The notes below the pieces were generated by a model, which saw only the letters and a list, made by a program, of their open reading frames with translations, did not search any database and was not told the origin of the DNA. 64,000 nt of DNA, taken from assembly GCF_900070365.1 (NCBI RefSeq), contig NZ_LN850107.1:3720001-3784000 (forward strand). The letters run 5' to 3'. Position numbers and translations under genes: made by a program. This document shows, piece by piece, positions 19,775 through 30,452 of this stretch (position 1 is the first letter of the stretch; each line of letters starts with the position of its first letter). Source of the DNA: Alloactinosynnema sp. L-07. GTDB taxonomy: Bacteria; Actinomycetota; Actinomycetes; Mycobacteriales; Pseudonocardiaceae.

Positions 19775-20725
19775 CTACTCGCCGTTCAACAGCGCCCGAG
19801 TGCGAGCGACATCTTTGTGCATCTCCTCGACCAGCGCCTCGCTCGACGGGAACTTCTCCATCGCCCGCAGCCGCTCGATGAAGTCGATGGCGACCCGCTG
19901 CCCGTAGAAGTCCTCATCGACGTCGAGGACAAAGGCTTCCACGCGGCGCTCGCGGCCGGAGAAGGTGGGGTTCGTCCCGACGCTGACGGCGGCGGTGAGC
20001 GGGCCTCGCTTGAGGTTGTTGAGCAGGGTGAACTGGCAGGCGTAGACCCCATCGGCCGGCACGGCGGCGAAGCGGGGTGTCGACAGGTTGGCGGTCGGGA
20101 AGCCAAGTTCGTGGCCCCGCCCGTCCCCCCGGACGATGATGCCTTCGAGCCGGTGCGGCCGCCCGAGCGCGGCCTGCGCCGCCTGGGCGTCACCAGCGTC
20201 GATACAGGCGCGGATGTAGGTCGAGGAGAAGGTGATCTCGCCAGAGGAATCGGCGGTGACCAACTTGGCGCCCTCGGTGGAGAAGCCGAACCGATGCCCG
20301 AGCTTGGTCAGCAACTCGACGTTGCCCAGCGCCCGATTACCGAACGTGAAGTTCTCCCCCACCACGACGGCGGCGATGTGCAGGCGTTCGACGAGGACCT
20401 CGTGAACGAACTCGTCGGCGGTGACCTTGGAGAGCTCGGGGGTGAAGGGCAGAACACAGAAGGCGTCGACGCCGAGGCTCTCGACCAACTCGGCCTTACG
20501 GCGGAGGGTGGTGAGCTGGGCGGGGTGGCTGCCGGGCCGGACCACCTCGGACGGGTGCGGGTCGAAGGTGAGCAGCACGCTGGGGACCTTGCGGTCGGCG
20601 GCTATCTGGACCGCCCGTTTGATCAGCTCCTGATGCCCCCGGTGGACTCCATCGAACACCCCGATGGTGGCCACACAACGACCCCAACCGCTCGGAAGAT
20701 CCTCAAGCCCGCGCCATCGCTGCAC
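19775..20725 (-). CDS. ribF: Bifunctional riboflavin kinase / FAD synthetase
   Basis: A 316-residue enzyme that phosphorylates riboflavin to FMN and adenylates FMN to FAD. The N-terminal nucleotidyltransferase has GVFDGVHRGHQELI (about residues 21-34) and the late TFSSTYIR motif. The C-terminal flavokinase has IVRGDGRGHELGFPTANL (about 197-215). I start at GTG 20723-20725 (VQRWRGLEDLP), the normal RibF N-terminus, with AGGG about 10 bases upstream; further upstream the frame runs into the hairpin region. truB usually lies directly upstream, but here about 700 bases intervene. Confidence 0.95.
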   Translation of the reverse strand: MQRWRGLEDLPSGWGRCVATIGVFDGVHRGHQELIKRAVQIAADRKVPSVLLTFDPHPSEVVRPGSHPAQLTTLRRKAELVESLGVDAFCVLPFTPELSKVTADEFVHEVLVERLHIAAVVVGENFTFGNRALGNVELLTKLGHRFGFSTEGAKLVTADSSGEITFSSTYIRACIDAGDAQAAQAALGRPHRLEGIIVRGDGRGHELGFPTANLSTPRFAAVPADGVYACQFTLLNNLKRGPLTAAVSVGTNPTFSGRERRVEAFVLDVDEDFYGQRVAIDFIERLRAMEKFPSSEALVEEMHKDVARTRALLNGE

Positions 20726-20857
20726 GCCGCCAACCCTAGTGGCTGATCGCCACCGCGCCACCGTGGCCCAGCGCACTGCACACGACAAACCGGTCGATCC
20801 GCCTAACGTCAGGGGATGCGCAACCATCCCCGCCAACGCGCCGGGCCGAATCCAACG

Positions 20858-20995
20858 GCCCGTTTGGGTGGTTCGCCTTGATTTGGGGTGAATGGGCCTA
20901 AACTCGCGGTGCGGGTGAGTCTTCTGAACCTCGCCTTTCAACCCGCACAGGCCCATTCGAGGGGCCCCAAATCAAGGCGAACCACCCAAACGGGC
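20858..20995. repeat. Large nested inverted repeat (138-base hairpin)
   Basis: Perfect 31-bp outer arms (20858-20888 and 20965-20995) enclose a 9-bp inner pair (20891-20899 with 20949-20957) and a 7-bp pair (20910-20916 with 20941-20947), giving a long cruciform or stem. A smaller inverted repeat (20843-20861, GGGCCG/CGGCCC) abuts it on the left. It separates truB from ribF and is followed by a small rightward gene. It looks like a mobile or dispersed palindromic element rather than a terminator, because no annotated gene ends here. Confidence 0.85.
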
Positions 20996-21037
20996 ACCCC
21001 GACGAAGAGGCGGCCACACCCTCGTCAAGGTGAGGCG

Positions 21038-21427
21038 ATGCACCCTCAGACCAAGCATCGGCCACGTGACCAGATTGAGCGCCGCCCTCAACGAGGGATC
21101 TTCGTGACCCAACTGAAGGTCTGGCACCCGCCCGTCGTTCTCGACCTCGCGCTGGAAGTCGATCCCCTGGTTCCTGACCCGCTGCCGGTCAAGGCCGACG
21201 CCCTATTCCCGCTGTCGAAGGAAGCGATCAAACGTCGGCTGCTCGACGAGCTGTGGCGGGCCAAGGCCGCCACGTCGCCGCGCTCTGTCGTCGGCGTTGT
21301 CCTCTCCGAACCGATCCTCGACGCCGTTCGCAAGGAGTTGCGCGGGCGAACCGGGCACAACTGCGAAGCCGCCGACCTCAGGAAGATCCTGGCCGCCGCC
21401 AGCCTCCGCGCCGAGTTGGCGACCTAA
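21038..21427 (+). CDS. Hypothetical protein in the truB-ribF gap
   Basis: A 129-residue protein of unknown family with no signal peptide or membrane helix. Notable segments are DALFPLSKEAIKRRLLDELW and ILDAVRKELRGRTGHNCEAADLRKILA, both charged and helical, which suggests a small alpha-helical domain. ATG 21038 has AGGTGAGG just upstream; GTG 21104 with GAGGG upstream is a plausible alternative start. It runs opposite to the truB/ribF block. Its stop overlaps the truB stop by 3 bases. It follows the large hairpin and was probably inserted together with it. Confidence 0.6.
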   Translation: MHPQTKHRPRDQIERRPQRGIFVTQLKVWHPPVVLDLALEVDPLVPDPLPVKADALFPLSKEAIKRRLLDELWRAKAATSPRSVVGVVLSEPILDAVRKELRGRTGHNCEAADLRKILAAASLRAELAT

Positions 21428-22323
21428 GGCACGTCCAGAACCAGCAGCGCCTTCGCCGTGCTGCCCTCATCGACACCCAGCGCGATCGCCTTGCCCGCCG
21501 GGTCGAAGATCCCGTACGTCCCCGAGATCCCCGCCGCAGGCAGCTTCCGCCCGTGCGAAAGCGCGATCGCCTCAGCCTTCCCCAGGTCACGCCGAGGAAA
21601 AGCCGCCGCCACCGCGCCATCCATATCCAACGACAGCGTCGCGTCTTCCTCCAGTTGCGCCAGTGTCCGCGCGAGCCGCAGGTCGAACGGGCCCACCCGA
21701 GTCCGCCGAAGCGCCGCGAGGTGGCCGCCGACGCCCAGGGCGGCGCCCAGGTCACGGGCCAGCGCCCGCACGTAGGTCCCCGACGAGCAATCCACCATCA
21801 CGTCCAAGTCGATCGACGACGAAGACTGCTGGGTCCCGAGCAGGTCGAACCGGTACACCGTGACCGGCCGCGCCGGGATCTGGACGTCCTCCCCCGCCCG
21901 CACCCGTGCGTAGGCCCGCTTCCCGTCGATCTTCACCGCGCTCACCGAACTGGGGACCTGTTCGATCGGGCCCGTCAGCGCGGCGATCCCCGCCGCGATC
22001 GCCGCATCGGTGACCGAGGAGGGGTCGGTCGAGGCGACCACCTCGCCCTCGGCGTCGTCGGTGGTGGTCGAGGCGCCGAGGCGGATGGTGGCCAGGTAGA
22101 CCTTGCGGTCCAGGGCCAGGTGGCCGAGGAGTTTCGTCGCGCGCTCGATGCCGAGGACGAGGACGCCGGTGGCCATCGGGTCGAGGGTTCCGGCGTGGCC
22201 GACCTTGCGGGTGCCAATGATCCTGCGGACTCTCGCGACGACATCGTGCGAGGTCATGCCGGGTTCCTTGTCCACGACGAGGAGTCCGGGGGCGACGGTG
22301 GGACGCGTACTGGCTTTGGACAC
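21424..22323 (-). CDS. truB: tRNA pseudouridine(55) synthase
   Basis: A 299-residue enzyme that converts U55 in the T-loop of tRNAs to pseudouridine. The motif RKVGHAGTLDPMATGVLVLG (residues about 35-54) contains the catalytic Asp. SSVSAVKIDGKRAYARVRAGE and the later CSSGTYVRALARDLG are the other signatures, and a PUA-like tail ends the protein. GTG 22321-22323 lies 11 bases after the MFS stop, with AGGA about 10 bases upstream. The 3' end overlaps the converging hypothetical gene. Confidence 0.95.
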   Translation of the reverse strand: MSKASTRPTVAPGLLVVDKEPGMTSHDVVARVRRIIGTRKVGHAGTLDPMATGVLVLGIERATKLLGHLALDRKVYLATIRLGASTTTDDAEGEVVASTDPSSVTDAAIAAGIAALTGPIEQVPSSVSAVKIDGKRAYARVRAGEDVQIPARPVTVYRFDLLGTQQSSSSIDLDVMVDCSSGTYVRALARDLGAALGVGGHLAALRRTRVGPFDLRLARTLAQLEEDATLSLDMDGAVAAAFPRRDLGKAEAIALSHGRKLPAAGISGTYGIFDPAGKAIALGVDEGSTAKALLVLDVP

Positions 22324-22334
22324 GACCGGGAATC

Positions 22335-23663
22335 CTATGACGCGACCGATCCCGCGTGCGCCGGGATGTCCCATGACCGCCGCCGGATCTGCACTGGCAC
22401 CTCTTCGCCACGTGCGCCCGCGACCAAAACCAGTGCCCGTGCGCGCCGCCACCAAACTCCGGTTCGCCAGGCGCCGAGCAGGAGCATGGCGGCGATGGTG
22501 GTGAAGGCGACGCGGAAGCTGTTGGCGTCGGCCGCCGCGGCGTCGCCGCCCAGGAGCAGGCCGATGCCGAGGGTGGTGACGGTGATGGCGGCGAATCCAC
22601 CGACGTTGACCACGCCGCTGGCCGTGCCGACCCGGAACAGCGGGTTGTAGTCGCGGGCGATGGCGAACCCGACCCCGGACAGCGGGCCGCCAAGCGAGAC
22701 GAACGAGAACGCGACGATCACCAGCGGCACCGGGACCACGCCGCCCGGCCAGCCGAGCAGCACCGCCCAAACACCGATCGACAGGGCCAGGAAGGCCGCG
22801 ACCATCGGCACGCGCCACTCGGGCTTGCGGCTGATTGTCTCCCCGACGATCGGCCCGGTGACGCCACCGACGACGACAAGCAGGCTCAGCACCGCGCCCG
22901 CCGCCGACTCGGACATGCCCTGGGCGCTGACCAGGTACGGGAAACCCCAGAGCAGGCCAAGCACCGCAGGGGCGAACATCGTCGAGAAGTGCACCCAGAA
23001 CCCCAGCCGCGTGCCCGGCGTGCGCCACGCGTCGCGGACTTGGGCGAGTAGGGCGCGCACGGTGGTCGCGTCGGAGCGGTGCGCGGGGGCACCTTCGGGG
23101 GTGTCGCGCACGCGCAGGCCGACCACGACGGCGTAGACCATCGTGACCGAGCCGGTGACCGCGAACGTCGCGACCCAGCCCGCGTGCGACAGCAGCAGCG
23201 TCAGCGGCACGGTGGCCGCGAGGTTGCCGATCGACCCGACGGCCGCGGTGAGCGAGGCGATCGAGGCGTAGCGGCGCGACGAGAAGTGCGCGGCGACGAG
23301 CCGCAGGACGCTGACGAAGGTCATCGCGTCACCGAAACCGAGGACGCCCCGGGCGATGACGGCGATCGAATAGGTGGGGGCAAGGGCGAACAGCAGCTGG
23401 CCGACACCCATGGCGAGCGCGGCGGCGACGAGCACGCGCCGGGGCCCGAATCGGTCGACCAGCAGGCCGGTGGGGATCTGCATCGCGGCGTACACGCCCA
23501 CCTGCAGGACGGTGAACACCCCGAGCGCGGCGGGGCCCACATGGAACCGCTCAGCGGCCTGGAGTCCGGCCACGCCGAGGGACGTGCGGTTGAACACCGC
23601 CAACAGGTAGACCGCCACCGCGGCTGCCCAGATCACCAGCGCTCGGCGCTTGGTGGCAGGCAC
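22335..23663 (-). CDS. MFS transporter
   Basis: A 442-residue membrane protein with twelve hydrophobic stretches. The family motif A equivalent is TGLLVDRFGPRRVLVAAAL (about residues 65-84), and NRTSLGVAGLQAAERF near the N-terminus is typical of the NarK/ACS-like branch. The substrate is not predictable. GTG 23661-23663 is preceded by CGGAG. It lies 11 bases before truB, so it may be co-transcribed with truB, and downstream of the MATE gene. Confidence 0.85.
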   Translation of the reverse strand: MPATKRRALVIWAAAVAVYLLAVFNRTSLGVAGLQAAERFHVGPAALGVFTVLQVGVYAAMQIPTGLLVDRFGPRRVLVAAALAMGVGQLLFALAPTYSIAVIARGVLGFGDAMTFVSVLRLVAAHFSSRRYASIASLTAAVGSIGNLAATVPLTLLLSHAGWVATFAVTGSVTMVYAVVVGLRVRDTPEGAPAHRSDATTVRALLAQVRDAWRTPGTRLGFWVHFSTMFAPAVLGLLWGFPYLVSAQGMSESAAGAVLSLLVVVGGVTGPIVGETISRKPEWRVPMVAAFLALSIGVWAVLLGWPGGVVPVPLVIVAFSFVSLGGPLSGVGFAIARDYNPLFRVGTASGVVNVGGFAAITVTTLGIGLLLGGDAAAADANSFRVAFTTIAAMLLLGAWRTGVWWRRARALVLVAGARGEEVPVQIRRRSWDIPAHAGSVAS

Positions 23664-23746
23664 AGGCGGCTCCGTTCTCGCGAAGGTCTACACCAGTGTC
23701 ATCGATGCCCCGGTCGAATTGTTAGCCTAGCTAAGCGTGTTGTTCG

Positions 23747-25048
23747 TCACAGTCCCATGTGGACGGTCCCGGTGACCGCCCACCGCCCGTCGCGCAGGCG
23801 GCCAAGGACGGTGGCGAGGCGGATCAGCATGAACAGGCTCAGCCCGGTCCAGATGCCCACCAGACCCCAGCCGAACACCTGGGAAAGCCACACCAGCGGG
23901 AGGAATCCGCCGATCGCCGACGCCAGCGTCGCGGTCCGGAGGAACTTCGCGTCACCCGCGCCAAGCAGGACACCGTCGAGGGCGAACACCACGCCCGCTA
24001 TGGGTTGCATCGCGACGAAGAACCACCAGGCGTGCGGGATCTCTTGCAGGACAACGGAATCCTGGGTGAACGCCCGCGGCAGGACCTGCGCCAGCGCCGC
24101 GAACACGACGCCGAGCGCCACGCCGAACGCCAGCCCGTATCCGGTGATCTTCTTGGCGAGCACCTTGGCCCGCGCGTCGTCACCGGACCCCAGGGCGGCA
24201 CCGACGAGCGCCTGCGCGGCGATCGCCAGCGAGTCGAGGACAAGCGCAAGAAACGTCCAGAGCTGAAGGACGACCTGGTGCGCGCCGACCGCGCCGACCG
24301 ACGTGCGCGCGGCCACCGCGGCGGCGGAGAGGAAACAGGCTTGGAAGGCGAGGCTGCGCAGGATGAGATCGCGACCGAGGACCAGCTGCGCCCGCACGAT
24401 CTTGGGCCGCGGCCTGCGGTCGACCCGCTCGGCGAGAAGCGCGCGGAGGAACAGCGCCCCGGCGACGACCTGCCCGACGACGTTGGCGACCGCCGACCCG
24501 TTGAGTCCCATCCCGGCGCCGTAGACCAGGACCGGACACAGGACGGCCGACACGCCGTTGCCCGCGAGGACATACCGCAGCGGCCGACGCGTGTCCTGGA
24601 CGCCGCGCATCCATCCGTTGCCCGCCAGGGTCACCAAGATCATCGGCACCCCGAACAACGCGATCCGCAACCACCCGGTCGCCGCGTCGGCAAGTTCTCC
24701 GGGCCCGGCCAGCGCTGTCGCTACCGGCCTGGCCAGCAGATTCCCGACGCCGACGATGAGGAGCCCGACCACGAGCGCCAACCAGGTCGCCTGAACACCC
24801 TCCCCGACCGCGTCCTCGCGACGGCCCGCCCCATGCAGCCGGGCGGCGCGGGCGGTGGTGCCGTAGGAGAGAAAGGTCAACTGCGTCGAGAGCTGCGCGA
24901 GCACGATCGCCCCCACCCCGAGCGCACCAAGCTCGGTGGCGCCCAGGTGGCCGACGACGGCCGTGTCGACCAGCAGGTAAAGCGGCTCGGCGGCGAGAAC
25001 GGGAAGCGCGGGCAGGGCGAGGCGGGCGACCTGACGCAGGTCACTCAT
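23747..25048 (-). CDS. MATE-family efflux transporter (DinF-like)
   Basis: A 433-residue twelve-helix membrane protein of the MOP superfamily. It shows the internal repeat of MATE pumps (PALPVLAAEPLYLLVDTAVVGHLG at the start; QLWTFLALVLDSLAIAAQALVGAALG in the second half). DinF-type pumps export cationic or toxic compounds using H+ or Na+. A MATE gene in the rbfA-truB neighbourhood is typical of actinobacteria, which supports orthology to that position. ATG 25046-25048 is used. Divergent from the CGNR gene, with 68 bases between starts. Confidence 0.88.
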   Translation of the reverse strand: MSDLRQVARLALPALPVLAAEPLYLLVDTAVVGHLGATELGALGVGAIVLAQLSTQLTFLSYGTTARAARLHGAGRREDAVGEGVQATWLALVVGLLIVGVGNLLARPVATALAGPGELADAATGWLRIALFGVPMILVTLAGNGWMRGVQDTRRPLRYVLAGNGVSAVLCPVLVYGAGMGLNGSAVANVVGQVVAGALFLRALLAERVDRRPRPKIVRAQLVLGRDLILRSLAFQACFLSAAAVAARTSVGAVGAHQVVLQLWTFLALVLDSLAIAAQALVGAALGSGDDARAKVLAKKITGYGLAFGVALGVVFAALAQVLPRAFTQDSVVLQEIPHAWWFFVAMQPIAGVVFALDGVLLGAGDAKFLRTATLASAIGGFLPLVWLSQVFGWGLVGIWTGLSLFMLIRLATVLGRLRDGRWAVTGTVHMGL

Positions 25049-25116
25049 GGGCGCACCGCCTTGCCGTAAGGTGTTGGATCCAAGTTCGCCCCTGACAGTA
25101 GCCGTAAGGACCGACA

Positions 25117-25626
25117 ATGGACAACGCCGATTACCTCGACGTCGCCCTTCGACTGGCGAACTCCGAGTTGGGCGACCTGCCAACGCTGACCGGGGCCTTG
25201 CAGGACGAACCGTGGTGGGCCGCGCGGGCGACCGAGGCGGATCTCGTGGCGTTGCGACCCGTGGCTGCGGCGCTGCGGGCAACGCTGGCGGCGGCGGTCG
25301 ACGGCGACGGAGGCGCGGTGCTCAGCGAGGTGAACACACTCCTGGAGACTCACCCGCCACGGCCGCGGGTGTCCGGCCACGGCGACACGCCGTGGCACAT
25401 CCACGTCGCCGACGCCGACGCCTCGCCCGCGACCGAGGTGGCGGCCGCGGCGGCGTGGGGGCTCGCACAGGCTCTGGTTCGCTACCGCCTCACGCAGTGG
25501 GGGCGGTGCGCTGACTGCGGGAACTTCTTCCTCGACCGGTCGACCAACGGGACCAAACGGTTCTGCTCAGCCAAATGCGCGAACCGCGTCCACGTGGCCG
25601 CGTTCCGATCCCGACATCGGGGCTGA
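25117..25626 (+). CDS. CGNR zinc-finger protein (ABATE domain)
   Basis: A 169-residue protein with an N-terminal ABATE-like domain and a C-terminal CGNR zinc finger, in which CADCGNFFLD and RFCSAKCANRVHVAAFR (residues about 131-163) provide the four Cys ligands. These proteins are probable transcription regulators of unknown signal. ATG 25117 has AAGGA 6 bases upstream. It is the first gene of the block inserted between the MATE and DHH genes. Confidence 0.85.
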   Translation: MDNADYLDVALRLANSELGDLPTLTGALQDEPWWAARATEADLVALRPVAAALRATLAAAVDGDGGAVLSEVNTLLETHPPRPRVSGHGDTPWHIHVADADASPATEVAAAAAWGLAQALVRYRLTQWGRCADCGNFFLDRSTNGTKRFCSAKCANRVHVAAFRSRHRG

Positions 25627-25752
25627 GGGCTCCAACTCTTGCTCTGGCAGGTGCCCGACCAGCCGATCAGCTGAGTCACCGTGGTGAGAACAGGTGTAGC
25701 GGGTTCTCGCCACAATCGGCGTTGTGATCGACTGGCGCGCGAGAATCGCCGC

Positions 25753-28428
25753 GTGCCGGTGGTGAATGACCAGTTCATCGGGCGGGTGGATGAGCTCGCG
25801 CAGCTGACCGAGGGTGTCCGAGGGGTGGGCGGGGTGCTGCTGGTCGGCGGACCGGCGGGCATCGGCAAGACCAGGCTGGTCGAGGAGGCGCTGGCCAGGA
25901 CCGGGCGTCCCGCGCTGCGTGGCCAGTGCGAGCCGGACGAGGGCGTGCCCGCGTTGTGGCCGTGGTGGCAGGTGCTCGCGGGCAGGCCCGAACTGGCCGC
26001 TCTGCTCGAACCCGCCGCGCCCGCGACGCCCGCGGCGGCGGCCGGGGCACGGATGCGGGCGTTCGACGAGGTGCTGCGCGCGCTGTCCGGGCTGGTTGTC
26101 ATCGAGGACCTGCACTGGGCCGACGAGTCGACCCTGACCATGCTCCGGCTCGCCGCCAATCGGCCCGAGCTGGTCGTCGTGGCCACCTACCGCGACGACG
26201 AGCAGGGGCCCGCGCTGCGGGACACCGTCGCCCGGCTGCGCGGCCGCCCCGGCACGGTGATGGTCAGCCCCCGACCGTGGACGGAGGCCGACATCGCCGC
26301 GGCCGTGTCCACGCACCCGAGCTGGGTGCCGGTCCTGAACCGGGTGTCCGGTGGCCTGCCATTGCTGGTGGCCGAGCTGGCGGGCGCGCTCGCCGACGGC
26401 GAGGTCGCCCCCGCCAGCGGCGAGTGGCCACTGGGTGTCCCCGAGCGACTGGGCGCCGTCGTCGCGGGCAGGCTCGCGCGGCTCGCGCCGCCGGTCGCGC
26501 GCGTGGTGTCGGCATGCGCGGTGCTGGGCGGGTCCCCGACACCGGCCGACGTCGCCACCCTGACCGGCGAACCGGTCGACGCGGTGGCCGCGGCGATGGC
26601 CGAGGCCGCCGATCTGGTGCGCCCCCATGCCATGACCCGGCAGGCCGTCTACGACGAGACCCCGGCGGCGTTGCGGCTGACGTTGCACCGACGCCTCGCC
26701 GAAGCGATCGAGGCGGGCGAACTGCCCGGTGAGTCGGTGACCCACCGCCTGCGGTCGATCGACGACGACGACAGCAGGCGGGCCGCCGTATGGGCGTGCC
26801 GGGCCGCGGCCGAGACCGCGGCGGCCCGGTTGGGCTTCGACCGGGCGACCGAGCTGCTTGACCTGGCGCTGGGCGTGGCCCGTGACCCGGACGTTCGGGT
26901 GGAACTGGCGCTGTTCGCCGCCGACATGGACTTCCGCGCGGGCCGGGGTGCCGCGGCGCTGCGGCGGTGTGCCGAGGTGAGCGAGACCTCCGACCACCCG
27001 GACGCGCTGGTCCGCGCCGCGCTGACCGTGCGCGGGCTCGACGGGGCGGCGTCACACGAGATCGTCCGGCTGTGCGAGCGGGCGTTGGCCGCGCTGGCGC
27101 CCGACGACGACCGCAGCCGGGCCCGAGTGCTGGCCCAGCGCGCGCTGGCCATGGCCGACATCGTCCACGTCGATGCCGCGGGCGAGCCGACCCGGGTCGC
27201 GCTGGAGTTGGCCGAGCGAACCGGCGACCCCGGTGCGCTCGCTGATGCCCTGCGCGCCCACCACCAGGTCCACAGTGGACCAGAAGGCGTCGCGGCGCGG
27301 CTGGACGCGGCCGCCAGGATGCTCGCCTTGGGCGAGTCCGCGCCGCCGGACGGGGAGCTGTGGGCCCGACTTTGGCGAGTCGACGCCGCGCTCCAGCTCG
27401 GCTCGATGTCCACTTTGGACGAAGAGCTGGCCAGGCTGCGGCTGCTGGCCGACCGGCTCGGCTGGCCGGTCGCGCGGTGGCACCTGCACCGGATGCTCGC
27501 GGTGCGGGCCAAACTTCTCGGACGGTTCACCGAGGCGTTCGCCGAGGCCGACGCCGCGCTCGGCCACGCGGCCGCGTGCGAGGACATGTCCCTGGTCATC
27601 CTGGACGTGCCACTGCGCAAGGAACTTCTGCTGCTCACCGGCGGTCTGACCGACGCCGTGCGCGACCAAGCCGACAGGCTGGTCGCCATGGCGCCGATCC
27701 CGATCGCCCTCGCCGAGGTCGGCCGGTTCTACGCCGAGAGCGGCGACCTGGCCGCGGCCGCCGACTGCCTGGCCCGGCTGCGCCCCCTCTACGACGGCCT
27801 CGGCCGCGACGGGCACTGGCTGCCGGTTTGCCACGACTACGGCGAACTGGGGTTGAGCCTCGGTGTCACGGAAGTCGTCGAGCGCGCCTACGCGGACCTG
27901 CTGCCGCTGCGCGGGCACTACTTGGCCGCCGGGTCGGGCTCGGTGGTGTGCCTGGGCTCGACGTCGCGCCCGCTGGGCCGGTGGGCCGCGGCGCTCGGGC
28001 ACCGCGAGGAGGCGCTGCGGCACTTCGAGGAGGCGATCGCCATGGACCAGCGCACCGGTGCGGTTCCGTTCCGGGTGCTCGCCGAGGTCGAGCTGGCCGC
28101 ATTGCTGGCGGACGGGACCGCCAGGGAACGCGAACGGGCCGCCGCACTGGCCCGCGCGGCCGAGGGCACGGCCACGCGTCTGGGCATGGCACCCACGCGA
28201 GCCAGGGCGAAGGGCCTGCTCGACCGGCTCAAGGACCCGGTCCGGCTGACCCGGCGGGAGCGCGAGGTGCTCGCCCTGCTCGCCGATGGCGCGGCGAACC
28301 GGGTGATCGCGGCGAAGCTCGTGCTGTCGGAGCGGACTGTCGAGACCCACGTCAGCAACCTCCTGGCCAAGCTGGGTGTGCGCACCCGTACCGAAGCGGT
28401 CGCTTGGGCCGCGCGCTCTAAGTACTGA
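25753..28428 (+). CDS. Large LuxR-family ATP-binding regulator (LAL type)
   Basis: An 891-residue regulator. An AAA-type ATPase comes first (Walker A GGPAGIGKTRLVEEAL near residue 30; Walker B VIEDLHWADES near 117). A long TPR-rich region follows, then a C-terminal LuxR helix-turn-helix (LTRREREVLALLADGAANRVIAAKL, about 830-885). LAL regulators activate polyketide clusters or catabolic genes; the target is not evident. GTG codons at 25681, 25753, 25759 and 25762 are possible starts; I take 25753, with GAGAA 9 bases upstream. Unrelated in detail to the LuxR pair at 2.6-5.5 kb. Confidence 0.85.
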   Translation: MPVVNDQFIGRVDELAQLTEGVRGVGGVLLVGGPAGIGKTRLVEEALARTGRPALRGQCEPDEGVPALWPWWQVLAGRPELAALLEPAAPATPAAAAGARMRAFDEVLRALSGLVVIEDLHWADESTLTMLRLAANRPELVVVATYRDDEQGPALRDTVARLRGRPGTVMVSPRPWTEADIAAAVSTHPSWVPVLNRVSGGLPLLVAELAGALADGEVAPASGEWPLGVPERLGAVVAGRLARLAPPVARVVSACAVLGGSPTPADVATLTGEPVDAVAAAMAEAADLVRPHAMTRQAVYDETPAALRLTLHRRLAEAIEAGELPGESVTHRLRSIDDDDSRRAAVWACRAAAETAAARLGFDRATELLDLALGVARDPDVRVELALFAADMDFRAGRGAAALRRCAEVSETSDHPDALVRAALTVRGLDGAASHEIVRLCERALAALAPDDDRSRARVLAQRALAMADIVHVDAAGEPTRVALELAERTGDPGALADALRAHHQVHSGPEGVAARLDAAARMLALGESAPPDGELWARLWRVDAALQLGSMSTLDEELARLRLLADRLGWPVARWHLHRMLAVRAKLLGRFTEAFAEADAALGHAAACEDMSLVILDVPLRKELLLLTGGLTDAVRDQADRLVAMAPIPIALAEVGRFYAESGDLAAAADCLARLRPLYDGLGRDGHWLPVCHDYGELGLSLGVTEVVERAYADLLPLRGHYLAAGSGSVVCLGSTSRPLGRWAAALGHREEALRHFEEAIAMDQRTGAVPFRVLAEVELAALLADGTARERERAAALARAAEGTATRLGMAPTRARAKGLLDRLKDPVRLTRREREVLALLADGAANRVIAAKLVLSERTVETHVSNLLAKLGVRTRTEAVAWAARSKY

Positions 28429-28513
28429 AAGCAGGTGCTCGCACGGATCCCGCGTAATCAGGATCCGAGGAGCCTTCCTGGTGCCGGAAATCGGAACCGG
28501 GAGGGGACGCGGG

Positions 28514-29185
28514 ATGAAACTGCTGGGAAGCGCACTGGTGGCGGCGCTGCTGTTCGTGGTGGCGAAGTACATCTTTCTGAGCACACCGCTGGGCGAGATC
28601 GCCGCCAAGCTGAAGTCCGGGGCCGACCTGACATACACCGCCACTTACACCACCACGGGGGGAGTGCGGGCCACGATCGTGCGGCAACCGCCGAATCTGG
28701 CGCTCATCCGTGGTGATCGCCGGTACATCGTGACCAGTCAGGACACCTGGATCTGCCGGAGCAGCACCGCGTGCACGCGCCTGCCGGGCAGCCCGACGGC
28801 CGACCCGCTGGCCCGCGATGTCGCCAAGAGTTTCGGCGGCCACCTGATCACCCCGGGAGTGGCCGCGGGCCTACTTCTCGGCGCGGTCGCCATCTCGAAC
28901 CTGAAGACCGAGACGACCCGGCGCACGATCGCGGGCCAGCCGTCCTCGTGTGTCGCTGTCGACGGGGTCACCAAGGCCGTCCTGGACGAGGCCGGGCTCG
29001 AATCGGATCCCGGGCCCGCGTGGATGTCGGTCTGTTCGACGGACGCGGGCGTGTTGGCCGAACTGGTGGTCCGCCGCTCGGACGGCAGGGCCCCGATATC
29101 GATGAAGCTGACCAAGTATTCGTCTGGCGTCGCCGCGGCCGACGCGTTCCGTCCGCCGCCGCGAGCCAAGGTCACCAGCGGCTGA
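28514..29185 (+). CDS. Membrane-anchored extracytoplasmic protein, function unknown
   Basis: A 223-residue protein with an N-terminal hydrophobic segment (LLGSALVAALLFVVAKYIFL) that probably anchors it to the membrane. The outer part has four Cys in spaced pairs (WICRSSTACTRL and later SSCVAV...SVCSTD), and a hydrophobic patch GVAAGLLLGAVAI lies mid-protein. The early LTYTATYTTTGGVRATIVRQPPNLALIRGD reads like the beta-sheet of LolA-type or 'outer membrane lipoprotein carrier-like' sensors, but this is weak. ATG 28514 follows GAGGGG. Single gene after the LAL regulator. Confidence 0.7.
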   Translation: MKLLGSALVAALLFVVAKYIFLSTPLGEIAAKLKSGADLTYTATYTTTGGVRATIVRQPPNLALIRGDRRYIVTSQDTWICRSSTACTRLPGSPTADPLARDVAKSFGGHLITPGVAAGLLLGAVAISNLKTETTRRTIAGQPSSCVAVDGVTKAVLDEAGLESDPGPAWMSVCSTDAGVLAELVVRRSDGRAPISMKLTKYSSGVAAADAFRPPPRAKVTSG

Positions 29186-29230
29186 CGAACCGACCCGGTC
29201 CAGGCCGGGGCGGTTCGTCCGCCGCGGTTT

Positions 29231-30328
<1,098 letters not shown>

Positions 30329-30365
30329 GGCTCTCCTCATGGAACGGGGTGACTGCTGCAGAAAT

Positions 30366-30377
30366 TGGTATATACCA
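30366..30377. promoter_or_regulatory. Candidate HutC/DasR-type operator
   Basis: The perfect 12-bp palindrome TGGTATATACCA is an AT island in GC-rich DNA, located 38-49 bases upstream of the MsiK-like ATPase start. It fits the HutC-subfamily GntR operator pattern GTnTAnAC and resembles the DasR box TGGTCTAGACCA. The regulator is not encoded in the window. Confidence 0.6.
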
Positions 30378-30452
30378 TTTTGCCGTCGCAGTCACCCCCC
30401 TCCGCGAGTCAGCAGGCTCTGACCAGCGGAAATCCCGCGAAACGCGCTCCGG

